This document shows positions 1 to 10,194 of a DNA stretch of 64,000 bases, piece after piece (positions within the stretch are counted from its first letter, which is position 1; each line of letters starts with the position of its first letter). The stretch is taken from contig JBBHKE010000741.1 in NCBI GenBank assembly GCA_037447655.1, positions 167,270 to 231,269 of the forward strand, read 5' to 3'. The notes below the pieces were generated by a model that was not told where the DNA came from, did not search any database, and saw only the letters and a list, made by a program, of their open reading frames with translations. Source of the DNA: Zygnema cylindricum (Eukaryota > Streptophyta > Zygnematophyceae > Zygnematales > Zygnemataceae). The translations under genes were made by a program, and so were the position numbers.

Positions 1-3000
1 GGGGGGGCAACGCTAAAACTGAAAAAATACAACGTGGAGGGAAGGAAGCAAAAAAACGATAAGCAAGGCAAAAGACATAGAAAAATAAAATTTAAAACAA
101 AATTAAACCAGTTCAACGTCAGTAGTCAACGGTTTAGGTAAAGTAAACAGTTGACTCTAAAATTATGGCCGCATCCATAACTATTCACATTAACTTTTGC
201 ATGGAATTAGCATACGGAGGGAAGGTCTCAGCATTTGTATTTAATATTAGGAAGCTTATTTATCCGGGGCTGGGTTGGTACTGTAATGTCACTAGGTGCT
301 GGTATTTTGTTCTTATTTTTTGTTTTCCCTTTACCCATGTCTTTTTAGTCTGTCCTTTTTGCTTCATCTGGTTTTCACAATGTTCTAGACTTTTGTTGTT
401 CAATCTTGTTCGACAATTTCCCTTCCATTTTGCCTTTTTATTTCATCCACACACTCAGATGGTTACTATCACCCTTGTTTCTTTATTACATTTATTAACA
501 ACACTGGAGATGCTTTGTTGTTTTGTTACTTAAATACTGTGACCTACAACCTTATGGATTTGAATAATCAAATACTTGATATTCAATACGGCCTTATGCC
601 TCATTTGATGAAAAATATTTGCTATACCGTGTTGTGGCCTAAATTTCACTTAAAAGGTCGAAAACTTTGTCGACAAAACAACAAACGACAAAGCAAAAGG
701 TGTACAATAACAAATTACCCAAAAGCAGTTTCAAATAATTATAAAAAAAGTGGTTTTGATAATACATGGAAACTTGTTTCTTCAACTTCAGCAACTTCTG
801 TTTCACATCTGGCTTTTTCACTTTCTCGTAACCTGTACTTCCAATGAGAAAGTTTGTACCATTCATGACAATTACGCAAGTTGATTTTTTTTGGTATAGA
901 CATTGTTGTCAGAGTAAAAGCCAAACACTAATTGAATATTAAACAAAAATGTGGGTTTAATTAGTACATGCCAACATTCGGTTGTGACAAGGATGCTGTA
1001 TCACTGAGTACTGTGAATTGTTATCTTTAGCATTATCAAAATATGTAACATTTGTAGGATCTTCTTTGAAATAAATAATCACAAAATTAAATCACAGAGA
1101 ATTCACAAAGATACACTGATTTCATACACAGCGGAAGCTCATAGATAAAAAGAAAATTCAGCCAAAAAGGTTTATATGTGTTTTTGGCCAAAGCCTTTTT
1201 ACATCATCTCATATTTCTCTCTTTCAATCTCTTACTCAAAAAGATTAATTTCTGCAGTAGTAATCTGCAGACTATATACCTTCTCTAACTAGCTTACAAA
1301 GGTAACAACCAAAGCTAGCATTGCGGTAATCTTCCATCTCCTTCCTGGCAAAGAGCACTGAGAAGAAATTTCCACGAAGGAAGGCGTACACGCCTTCTCC
1401 TTCTAGAAAGCGAAACTCCAAAAGAGAAGTTTCGTGCGTGCGCACGAAATGAGCACCTGCACACGAAATAACTCACCTGCACGTAAAACAAAAGTGACGC
1501 GAAACGTGCGCAAACATAAAGTGACGCGAAACGAAATAGTATGTTTCGTTCGCGAATATCTCAAATAGTACCGCGAAATGTCATCGTACATTTCGTACGA
1601 TGACGTGGTACTTCACGTCAACAATAATTTATTGGTGTGACGCTTCGCGAAGTGTCGCGAAAACGACAATATCTCAACAAATTTGTACGTTTTAATACGT
1701 CGTATTCAAACGTTGTTATTCCGTTACACAAAGTACGCAACACATTGTTACATTTGGCATGCTACGCTATATACAATGAAAAATGTTATACCGCATATTA
1801 TAAAGTACTATTATATAGCGTATTATATTTTTCCCACTTATTGCCGAAAAGGAATATGTTGGTCTCGGAGCGATTTATCATGACCCCTGATAGTTCGATA
1901 ACCGATAACTATCGGTATCTGTGTTATCGCAAATTTCTTGCCGATCCACAACACTACTGTCTACCATTGTAAAGGTCGACTTCGTGGCATACAAGATACC
2001 GCCAAAACGTACCTTCAAGGCGACACACGACAATCCTCGCTTCCCATCAAAATATGTGAGCCGAGGCACTAGGCGACGTCATCCGATATCTGCCCTAAGG
2101 GGCTACGCGATTTCAAAACTGGATTCGACCTCAATAACGATTTGTGACATATTGTCACACAAGGGCGATTTACAGCGGGAAATTCGGCAAGACGTCGAAT
2201 CTGGAGCCATGTTCAACAAAATTGAGATGGTCAAGGCTCTAACCTAAGACTTTTGCCTAGAGCTCTAAGCGTGATACCCACTACACCACCATACCTCATT
2301 TCAGTACTACCGAGTTCTAACTAATTTATTTCAAGTAAATTTCAAATGTAGGCGGACCCCATCCCGTTATTTAAAGGCTCGTCTAACTCAATTCAACATT
2401 TTTTACAACAATTATACGCAAGTGTAACCATATCATTGGAGAGTTATTAGACACACATTAACATCACTCAAGAGCGTAAAGAGACAAATAATAGACATGG
2501 ATAAATTAAGCTACAAAATGTAAGTTATAGTTTAAGCATTACAAATTACACCGAGGATGATGTAAGCTCCACATACACATAACACATGTGAGTCATGCCT
2601 ATATTCTTAGTAGAAAAAAACTCAACTTTATGAGATTAAGAATTAAAAAGTTTGCACATCGTTGTATTTTTTTAGGGGCTCGTTCTAAAGAAAAATAAGT
2701 GACTTGCAGTGTAAAACCGTGGAAACATCCCTTTATTTATTTTAGCTATTTTTAAGAACATTTTAGTCTTCGTTGACTAGATTTGACTTTGACACTTTTT
2801 ACGCCGTTTGGAACAGCACACCGTGAATCTCTATTAGTGTTAAGAAATAATTAGTGTCAAGGAAAAAATACTGTTATAAAATCTATTTTGGATTCAAAGG
2901 CTTAACGCCAACAAAACAACAATGCTAATTTATACATCTAATTTAGATACACATTTTTTTAGCGTAGCCGCTAGTGGTTGTATTCATATTGTCGCCGTTT

Positions 3001-4237
3001 GAAAATGTAAGAACAAGTTCTCGTGATTTTCTCCCATATTTATTAATAGGAATGAAATCTAAGTGGGCTTTCCCATGGCAACGCCACTCACTTTACCGTC
3101 TCGGCGTCGTTATCTAGCAATTTTTCTTTTCGTTTGTACATAAAAACATAAATTTTTAGTACGAACTAACACATTTTGTACACCACAGTATTTAAAAGTA
3201 GGCCAAATTGGAGTCTTTGACACTTATTAAACCGTACCTTAATTTCACTAAAGGAAGAAAAAAACCAATAATTATATTCTAGGTTCGAGGGTCAAAATTT
3301 GTAGGTGCCGAATTAGTGTTATCAACACTAGTAGCCATTCAAGGTGAGATCCACAATATTAAAAGGTCGAACCAACAAATCCATCTATTGGACCAATTAG
3401 GTCCTCAAAGCGCCAAAACTGGATGCCATCGTTGGGGATAGGGACAAGAACGTCACATCGACTTCAAAAATTACCTCAGATTTTTTGCATTCTATCGCGT
3501 TAACATGTGGCTGTAGGTATATTTCCATTGCAAACATAAGGGGTCTCACTTAACATCAAAATACGTTTAGTGATGGCAATTGTTTAATTGTGTCGGGTAC
3601 ATAACCGACTTTTATTTGCATTGGCACAATCGGGTTGGTACAACGAGACTATTACGATTTTGCAAATCTACAAAACAGCCAGGTGTAAACCCATTTTCTT
3701 TTACAATGGAGGTAAAAAGTGACTCCTACAACGTATCGAATAAAATTTGTACAGGTGGACCAAACTTAAAGTTTGTTAAAGCATACAAAATGTCAAAATG
3801 GTTAGTGGATGGCAACACGAACGTGAAAAAATATTCTCCGTCAAAGATTTTATCGCCGTTTCTGGTGGCCTCGCATCTACCTTGGCGGAATGCACATGGC
3901 CTATGCAACGTGTAGCCACCGGATGGCGCTTGCATCATGGATATTTTTCCACTTTTCTACGGAGCACAATAGAACACGTTAAAGCTCTTAAAATTGACCA
4001 CTTTCATGTCATTTGTTGCAAACTGAAAGGTTTGACTGATGACGTATGTGATTTTGCATCGAACAGTCAAGGTTTATGCCCATAACCTTGGAGAATCAAA
4101 TTAATCATTCAAGGAAAGGCTCCATGTAATTGTAATTTAGCCGAATAATGTGTTTTTAGCGCAGATCCGACGGAACTGGATTTCAGGTGTCCTTATACGT
4201 AACAACAAAATTGTTACTTAAGAAAGTGACGGGTACA
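1..4237. other. AT-rich region without a recognised gene
   Basis: Open frames here are short, hydrophobic or low in complexity, and none resembles a known family. The stretch around 1400-1660 is unusually rich in CGCGAAA and TTTCG words, which resemble the sequence around the ATATCGCGC/GAAACAA repeats of the copia LTRs further right. It could therefore be very old retroelement debris. A weak inverted pair (2818 and about 3345) resembles the MITE ends found at 59-64 kb but is too degraded to call. Confidence 0.5.
2225..2300 (-). other. tRNA-Val-like (pseudo-tRNA or SINE head) sequence
   Basis: Read on the minus strand, this begins with a D-arm-like block TGGTGTAGTGGGTATCACG, close to the A box of plant tRNA-Val as I remember it. 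About 35 bases on there is a weak B-box-like GGTTAGAGCC. The acceptor ends do not pair well and the anticodon arm is poor, so it is not a working tRNA gene. A tRNA-derived SINE relic or chance resemblance are both possible. Confidence 0.25.
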
Positions 4238-4521
4238 TGTAATTCTGTGACCTCCATTGGTACGGAGAATATGCAGCTTGCTTAAAGCCTCTAGGATAAT
4301 TTTAAATGCCTCCCTTCCTCTTTGAACAACTCCACTCTGGCAAGCAATGACTCTGAGTGCCTTCACCCTGTGTAGGTTGGACTCCCCTTAGCCTAATGCA
4401 AAAATAATTGCTTTAAACGCCCTACTATTCGAGTAGTTTTTCAAAAGGCAAAGATGCCAGTTTTAAAACAAGCTCTCTAGAAGAGAGGCGCATTCTTACC
4501 CAAAATCTCTAAGTCCTAAAA
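4238..4521 (-). repeat. Copia LTR fragment Z
   Basis: Minus-strand LTR 3' end. It starts TGTAATTC and matches the end of the E/F LTR at 25792 over roughly 280 bases, including the block that reads as the gag start (ATG GAG GTC on the minus strand). It stops at 4521, where LTR A begins with TGCAATTC. The simplest reading is that element A inserted into an older LTR. The other half of Z is not visible in the window. Confidence 0.6.
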
Positions 4522-5523
4522 TGCAATTCTATGTCCTCCATTAGACTACAAAATTCACGAAGCCTCTAGGTAGTTTTTAACCAACCCACTTTCAGCCACA
4601 ACCAGTGCTGCCCAAGAAAACAAATTGACAATCTAATTGCACCCCTATGTAGTCCGGTCTTCCTTGAGTCCGTAGCAAAAAAAATCACTAAAAAGGGCCA
4701 ACAAACCAACAAGTTATAAGGCGACAAAGATGCCAAGTTTATACAAAAACTCTCTAAGAGAGAGAGGTGCTTACTTACTAAATTCCCTAAGTACTAAACC
4801 CCTCTCACAACCCCTATCTACTAACGTACGAACCAATCACACGATTGAAGAGTACAGAAAGGTACTACGGCCGATGTATTTTTTGTACAGCCTCTGTTCG
4901 GCAAAGCCATTGGATGGATGCATGTCTTTGTCTCACTTGTCCTTATGCTCCCTTGGATTTGTGCCTCTTAATGTTATCTCGCCATGTGGCGCCAGGTCAC
5001 GTCACGCTTGAAAACCGCCAAAGCGGCCATTCCGGGACCTCGGCGATGATACGCGTTGTCGGATCCAAACCGGATTTCGGTATTAGCTGTCGAAACAAAT
5101 GTCTGGTTCATTTGTTTCGTGTGTGACATGTCGTACCGTATATTTAAGGAATCTCTATACATTATCACTAATTCTGTTAACTGGACTAGATCCTCTAAAA
5201 CAACGTTTAAATAAATATCAGCCCTCATGTAGTGTAACATATTTCAACGACAGACCGGTTAGAGCTGACGACTACGCCTCGCTCTGCTGGTCGGAGGTTC
5301 GAGTTCTGCCGAACTCAACCTTTTGTTGAGAGTGAATTATGTCACTCTTTAGTCCCGCCTGTGGAGCTAAGGCAGCCATGGCTCAACCACCCTCTCTATC
5401 TTTCAAAGAATACAACAATTATGGTGGCTAAAGAGAGGAGGTGGAGGTATGCCCTTTACTTTTTCCCATTTTAATGATCTATTTAGACCTACAAAATACC
5501 CTATAAATCTAGTAATTTCAACA
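4522..5523 (-). repeat. 3' LTR of copia element A
   Basis: About 1.0 kb, running on the minus strand from TGTTGAAATTAC (5523) to ATTGCA (4522). It shares every block with the LTRs of element G: the TATA region (TTTATAC near 4740), the CT/AG palindrome next to it, the tRNA-like module (A-box-like GGTTAGAGCT at 5257, B box GGTTCGAGTTC at 5296), and the AGAGTG...CACTCT stem near 5330. The purine tract of element A abuts its start at 5524. The possible duplicated target on the left is TAAAA (4517-4521). Confidence 0.8.
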
Positions 5524-5967
5524 CTCCCCTTATTTTCTAGTCTAACTTTCACTTTAATTTTAGTCCACACTGTTCTCTACAATATTTTATCTTGGGAGAA
5601 GGCACTGGTTTTGTCATCATATAAGCCACCATTTCCTCATCAGATCTATATAAAAGATTAAAAATCTTGTTATCAATTTTTACTCTTAGAAAACTCAATC
5701 TTATTTCCATATGTTTAGCCTTGAAATGATGTTTTGGATTAGCTGCAATTGAAATGGCAGCTTGATTATCACAAAACACTTCATGCAATCCCTCCTTCAT
5801 TACCCCATTTCTTGCAATAAGGACTTAACCCACATCAACTCTTTCACATCAAAACAATAGGCCATTTACTCAGCCTCAATAGTAGACTGAGCAACAACCT
5901 TTTGTGGATTGTTGCTCTAACAGCAAGCACCGCCCCCACATACAACACATACCCAGAAGTGCATCTT
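5524..5967 (-). pseudogene. Copia element A: RNase H tail of pol, truncated
   Basis: The minus-strand frame (stop at 5549) encodes the end of a Ty1/copia RNase H domain. Visible motifs are FCDNQAAISIAANPKHHFKA and, near the end, MMTKPVPSPK. A purine-rich tract separates the stop from the LTR, as in element G. Upstream the frame carries stops and the copy is cut at 5967, where element B begins with TGTAGAAATT. The preceding five bases (5963-5967, ATCTT) are the likely target of B. Only the last part of pol remains, so this copy is inactive. Confidence 0.8.
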
Positions 5968-7013
5968 TGTAGAAATTAATGGTTCTTTTAGTATTTTCTA
6001 GGTCTAAAATGAAAAGCAAAAAAGAAGCCGAGGCAGTCTGCCTCTAACTCCTCCTTCTGCTCCCACACTTGTCGTAGTCACCGAAGGTTGAAGAAGGAGT
6101 TAGAGCTATAGCTGCCTGTGCTGTCGAGAGATAGATAGGCAATTGTTTTTAGTAGGTTTACTAATAATACACATAACGGGCCCAAGATTTGAACTTGGTA
6201 CCTGCCACGTATCAAATTGGCTGGTAGCGGTCAACTTTATCGTATTAGTCTAGGACCACAGCTAGTTGCTATAGGGTTTTACAATTATTTAAATATTTAG
6301 ACGTGAACTAATTTATTTAATTGAAACTATATACTACATTCATAGATACAACTTTGTCAAGTATGGAGTACCTTAAGATTTCGAAATGGATAGCGCGCAT
6401 TTTGTTTTTACAGCGAAACAAATATCGCGCAAGTACTGACGACGGCTACGATTGAAATTCAATTTTGATCGGACGGCCGCGAAGAATGCTCAGATCGCGC
6501 AATAAATTTTGGCGGTTTGCGGTCACTGCCATATTAGTTGACACGTGGCACAACCACATTGGATTGCGGCCTCTTTGAGGATTACAAGAACAAATCCAAA
6601 TATGACATATGTCGACTTGTTGGCTATGTCGTACAATGGCCGTACAAAAAGAACACCGCACCTGTATATTTCCATTCAACACAGTATTATTATTAGTGTC
6701 GTACTTCAGTAAATAGAGTTTTAGAGAAAGATAAGACTTTGAAAAATCTGCTAGATTGAACCGTCTCTCCGAGAGAGCTTATGTAAAAAAGACCAACTTT
6801 GACCTTACATAACTTAGTGATCACAGGAGAAAATTTAGAGATCTTTTTGCTATCGACTGAAGGGAGTCTTGTATTCACATTGGTGGAGGTGGTCAGAGTT
6901 TTTGTCTGCCAAAGTGACAATTATTTTTGCTGAAACACAAAGGTGTCACGGTTATCCTAGAGGCTTCGTGTGAGCTGCATACACTGAGGGCCAATGGAGG
7001 TGTTAAAGTTGCA
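5968..7013 (+). repeat. 5' LTR of copia element B
   Basis: 1046 bp, TGTAGAAATT to AAGTTGCA, followed directly by a primer site. It contains the same ordered blocks as LTR G: a CT-rich start, a tRNA-like segment in antisense around 6185-6245, the ATATCGCGC/GAAACAA repeats near 6390, an ACACGTGGC G-box-like motif at about 6539, and a TATA-like region near 6780. It is clearly diverged from LTR G, so it represents a different subfamily. Confidence 0.8.
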
Positions 7014-9166
7014 GGTTATGGGCCCACCCTCTAGGGTGCCCATTTTCAATGGAACGGGCTTCATATACTGGGAAAGTATGATGATAGGAGCTCTATGTGA
7101 GAAAGGGTTTTGGGGAATGTGAGTGGACGAGTGAGGCGTCCATCCACTCTTGAAATCCCTCCAGGGTTTACAAGATGCAGATTCACCAGAGATGCACATC
7201 CATCGCCAACGGAGGAGAAAAAGGGGAGGCGGTGGACACAGGAAAAGAGAAAAAGACGGTCTCACCGATAACAACTGGTTTGACATTCATGTTACCTATT
7301 CCGAGGAACGAGGAGATGGATAGTGATACCTAGGACTACAGCAATATGGCGGCAAAGCACTTCATCCTCGGCCATCTTACTCAAGGGCTTGCATCCCCTC
7401 ATTTGCAGGTAGAGAGGGCTTTTGACCTTTGGGTGGCTCTCACAATCAACAACAGCAGTTGGCTGATTAGAAAATTGACGCAAATGTGTACAAGGAGGGG
7501 AAGATGTTGGATTTTTGTAATGAGCTCGCAACACTTTTCATGGAGCTAGAGAGTGTTAGATAGGTTGAAACTGAAAAGATGAAAGTTAACTGCTTGCTTA
7601 TGAAGTTACCAGATGAGTTCGAGAAAATAGTCGGACGTGTGCAAGATTTGCCAGACTCAAGGTGGATATGGAATAAAGTGGTAGGGATGATTCTCATTCG
7701 GGAGAATACGAATGAGATGCAAAGGGGGGGAAAGAGTGGGCAAGCCTTGGCAGCTAGGATAGATTGGAGGAATAGTGATTCTAGAAAACTGGTCGGAAAT
7801 TACAGAGGGGGGAGGGAAAAAAATCAGACCGACAACTTTAGACCGAGGGCTCCCTAAGGTTTGTGTCATTTTTATAAAAAACCAATGCACTATATGGCGG
7901 AGTGCACTAAGTTAACCGAGTTGTGGTTAAAGGAGGGGCAGACCGGTGGAACCTCGAGAGGAAAGAAAAAGGCATTTGTGACAAAGGTATATGAGTTGGA
8001 ATCCGAGGACGAGGACGATGAGCTCTAATTGGATGAGTTGGAGGCGAAAAATGAGGTCGAAATTCCACGAAAGCAAAAATGTGCTTTCGTTGAATTGAAA
8101 GGTGAAGCAGGATGGATTGGAGATTCAGGTGCCTCCATGCACATGTGTAAGGATAAACACCTGTTCACTAAGATAAGAAAGATTCCCACCGTAGAGATAA
8201 AGTACGTGGATGGGAGGATAGTCACTAATACTCTTGTAGGATTCGTAGATGTTAAAGTGTTAGTAGAGCCATAGTTACATTCTCCAATGTATTGTTTATT
8301 CTAGAGCTGAATAAAAACCTCATCTCTACATCTGTATTAGATGATAAGGGTTTTGATATTAGCACTAGAAAAAGAGTATTTACTGCTGGTTTGAGGAGGA
8401 AGTTTATTTCATTGCTGAAAAAGGTAGCCAAGGGATGTTTAGGCTGATTTTAAGCAATGAAAAAGATAAACTTTATTATGCTGGTGTTCATGATATAATG
8501 TTGTGGCATAAGAGACTTGGGCATGTGAATCTAGATAAGTTAAGAGAGATGACAAAGATGGGAGTAGTGGAAGGGATTTATTTCGGTGAGAGTGAGAGTC
8601 TAAGTGATTGTAGTCGATGTGCTCAAGGTAATGCACACAGATCACCCTTCCCAAAAATTGCCACCTATAAGGGATAAAAGATTTTAGATGTAGTACACAC
8701 AGATATTTGGGGACCGGCCAAAGTGCCTTCACCATGGGGGAAGAGATTTATGATGACTATCACTAATGATTAGTCTAGGGAGTCCAGGGTGTATATTTTG
8801 AAATATAAGTCAAAAGCTCAGGAATGTTTTAGACAATATAAAGCATCGAGTGAAAAACTCAATGAGAGAGTGAAAAACTCCACCCCTATCAAGAGAGTAT
8901 GGAGTGATAATTGTGGAGAGTATACCTTTAACCAGTTTGAGGATTTTTTGAGGGAAGATGTAGTCTAACACCAAAAGACAGTTGCAGAAAACACAGAGCA
9001 AAATGTGGTAGTTGAAAGATTAAATAGGTTAATAAGTGATAGTGTTAGAAGTATGTTGTCGGATAAGAAGATAGGATAAGGATTTTGAGCCGAAGCAATG
9101 AACTGTGCAAATTACCTCCAAAATATTGTTCTTACTTCAGCACTAAAAGGCCAAACACCTCATGAG
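6994..9166 (+). pseudogene. Copia element B: gag, protease and integrase N-part, broken
   Basis: Remains of a Gag-Pol frame starting at the ATG at 6994 inside the LTR. The conserved start (MEVLKLQVMGPPS) is followed by pieces in changing frames. At 7346-7549 and 7579-7857 lies the capsid-like Gag region. Near 7860 is a damaged zinc knuckle (first Cys kept, second changed to Tyr). At 8029-8274 is the protease with DSGASMHMC. At 8435-8677 is the GAG-pre-integrase motif with HKRLGHVN and a Cys pair. The integrase then follows, with many stops. Gag and pol are split by at least six frameshifts or stops. The copy is interrupted at 9172 by element G and resumes at 15603. Confidence 0.85.
7014..7028 (+). 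other. Primer-binding site of element B (half tRNA-iMet)
   Basis: GGTTATGGGCCCACC lies immediately after the LTR. It is the reverse complement of the anticodon-arm segment of plant-type initiator tRNA-Met (about nucleotides 26-40), as I recall that tRNA. It is not complementary to the tRNA 3' end. Confidence 0.75.
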
Positions 9167-9349
9167 AGATGTGTTGAAATAAGTAGTTTTTAGTATATTT
9201 TCTAGGTCCAAATTTATTAGAAAAGAAAATGTAGGCAGCCTGCCTCTATCTCTTCTCTCTCTCTCGCCCCCATACTTGTTGTAGTCACTGAAGGAGAGAG
9301 AGAGAGAGCAATGGAGCCATGGCTGCCTCAACTCCATAGGAAAGACTAA

Positions 9350-9384
9350 AGAGTGGCTTAAGCCACTCTCAACAAAAGGTTGAG
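9350..9384. repeat. Palindrome and hairpin in LTR G
   Basis: AGAGTGGCTTAAGCCACTCT (9350-9369) is a perfect 20-base palindrome. Right after it CTCAAC (9368-9373) pairs with GTTGAG (9379-9384). The 3' LTR carries the same palindrome at 14734-14753. LTRs A and C keep the outer AGAGTG/CACTCT arms but a different centre, which suggests that the stem rather than the exact sequence is retained. Confidence 0.6.
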
Positions 9385-9450
9385 TCTGGCAGGACTCGAA
9401 CCCCCGACCGGCAAAGCGCGGCGTAGCCGTTAGCTCTAACCAGTCTGTCG
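9380..9450 (-). other. tRNA-like (Pol III A/B box-like) module in LTR G
   Basis: On the minus strand the segment reads like the D and T arms of a tRNA: TGGTTAGAGC (9433-9442), then GGTTCGAGTCC (9392-9402), an exact match to the Pol III B-box consensus GGTTCGANNCC. The acceptor and anticodon stems do not fold convincingly, so it is not a functional tRNA. The 3' LTR has the same module (B box at 14776-14786), and related forms occur in LTRs A, B, C, D and F. Confidence 0.5.
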
Positions 9451-9716
9451 TAGAAGTCCGATAGGAGATATAGGGTTTCATTACTATTTAAACTATTGTA
9501 ATGTACTAGATTCATTTAACTGAAACCCTTAACGCCACACATAGATACAGTTCTACAAAATACGAAGTACTGTACTTGTTTGAAATGGATATCGCGCATT
9601 TTGTTTCGACAGTGAAACAAATATCGCGCAAGTATTTATTACGGCCGAGATTGAATTTCGCGTCAAATCTAACGGCGCACATCATCGCCGAAATCCGGGA
9701 ATGGTCATTTTAGCAT

Positions 9717-10000
9717 TTAGTGACGTGGCATGACCTGGCGCCACGTGGGAAGACATCATTCGGTCGCGGGAATTCCGAGGAACGTACGGACGAGTGGAAA
9801 GTGGACACGCGTCCACTTAATGGCCTTGTCGTACAGAGGCCGTACAGAAAGTACATCGGCAGTAGTACTTCCTAGTACTATACAGTTTTGTGATTGGTTC
9901 GTACAGGTAGTAGATAGGAGCTGTGAGAGGGAATTAGGAAAAACTAGGACTTAGGAAAATTTAGGTAGATAGTCCTCTCTCTCTGAGAGTTTGTATAAAC
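9717..10000 (+). promoter_or_regulatory. Putative LTR promoter region of G (G-box pair and TATA)
   Basis: ACGTGGC occurs at 9723-9729 and in reverse (GCCACGT) at 9740-9746; this is the core of plant ABRE/G-box sites bound by bZIP factors. About 250 bases downstream, after a CTCTCTCTCTGAGAG tract, is TATAAA (9994-9999), giving a plausible transcription start soon after 10020. The 3' LTR repeats the arrangement. Assignment as promoter is inference from motif order; no transcript data are available. Confidence 0.5.
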
Positions 10001-10194
10001 TGGCATCTTTGCAACCCTATAACTTATCGGCTGGTTGGCCGTTTTCAGAAATTCTTTTTGCTACGGACTCAAGGGAGTCCAGGCTGCATAAGGGAGCAGT
10101 CAAATTGTCAGTTTGACTTCTTGGGCAGAAGTGGTCGTGGCTGAAAGTGGGTTAGTTAAACACTATCTAGAGGCTTCCTGTATTATGTAGTCCA

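Noticed and set aside
165-533. 122-codon hydrophobic frame
   Set aside because: Composition follows the T-rich strand; no signal or membrane topology that could be trusted and no neighbouring exons.
2818-3345. Possible old MITE
   Set aside because: Inverted ends agree at only about two thirds of positions, and no TA duplication is evident.
9380-9450. A true tRNA gene in the LTR
   Set aside because: D- and T-arm-like boxes are good, but acceptor and anticodon stems do not pair, so only a tRNA-like module is reported.
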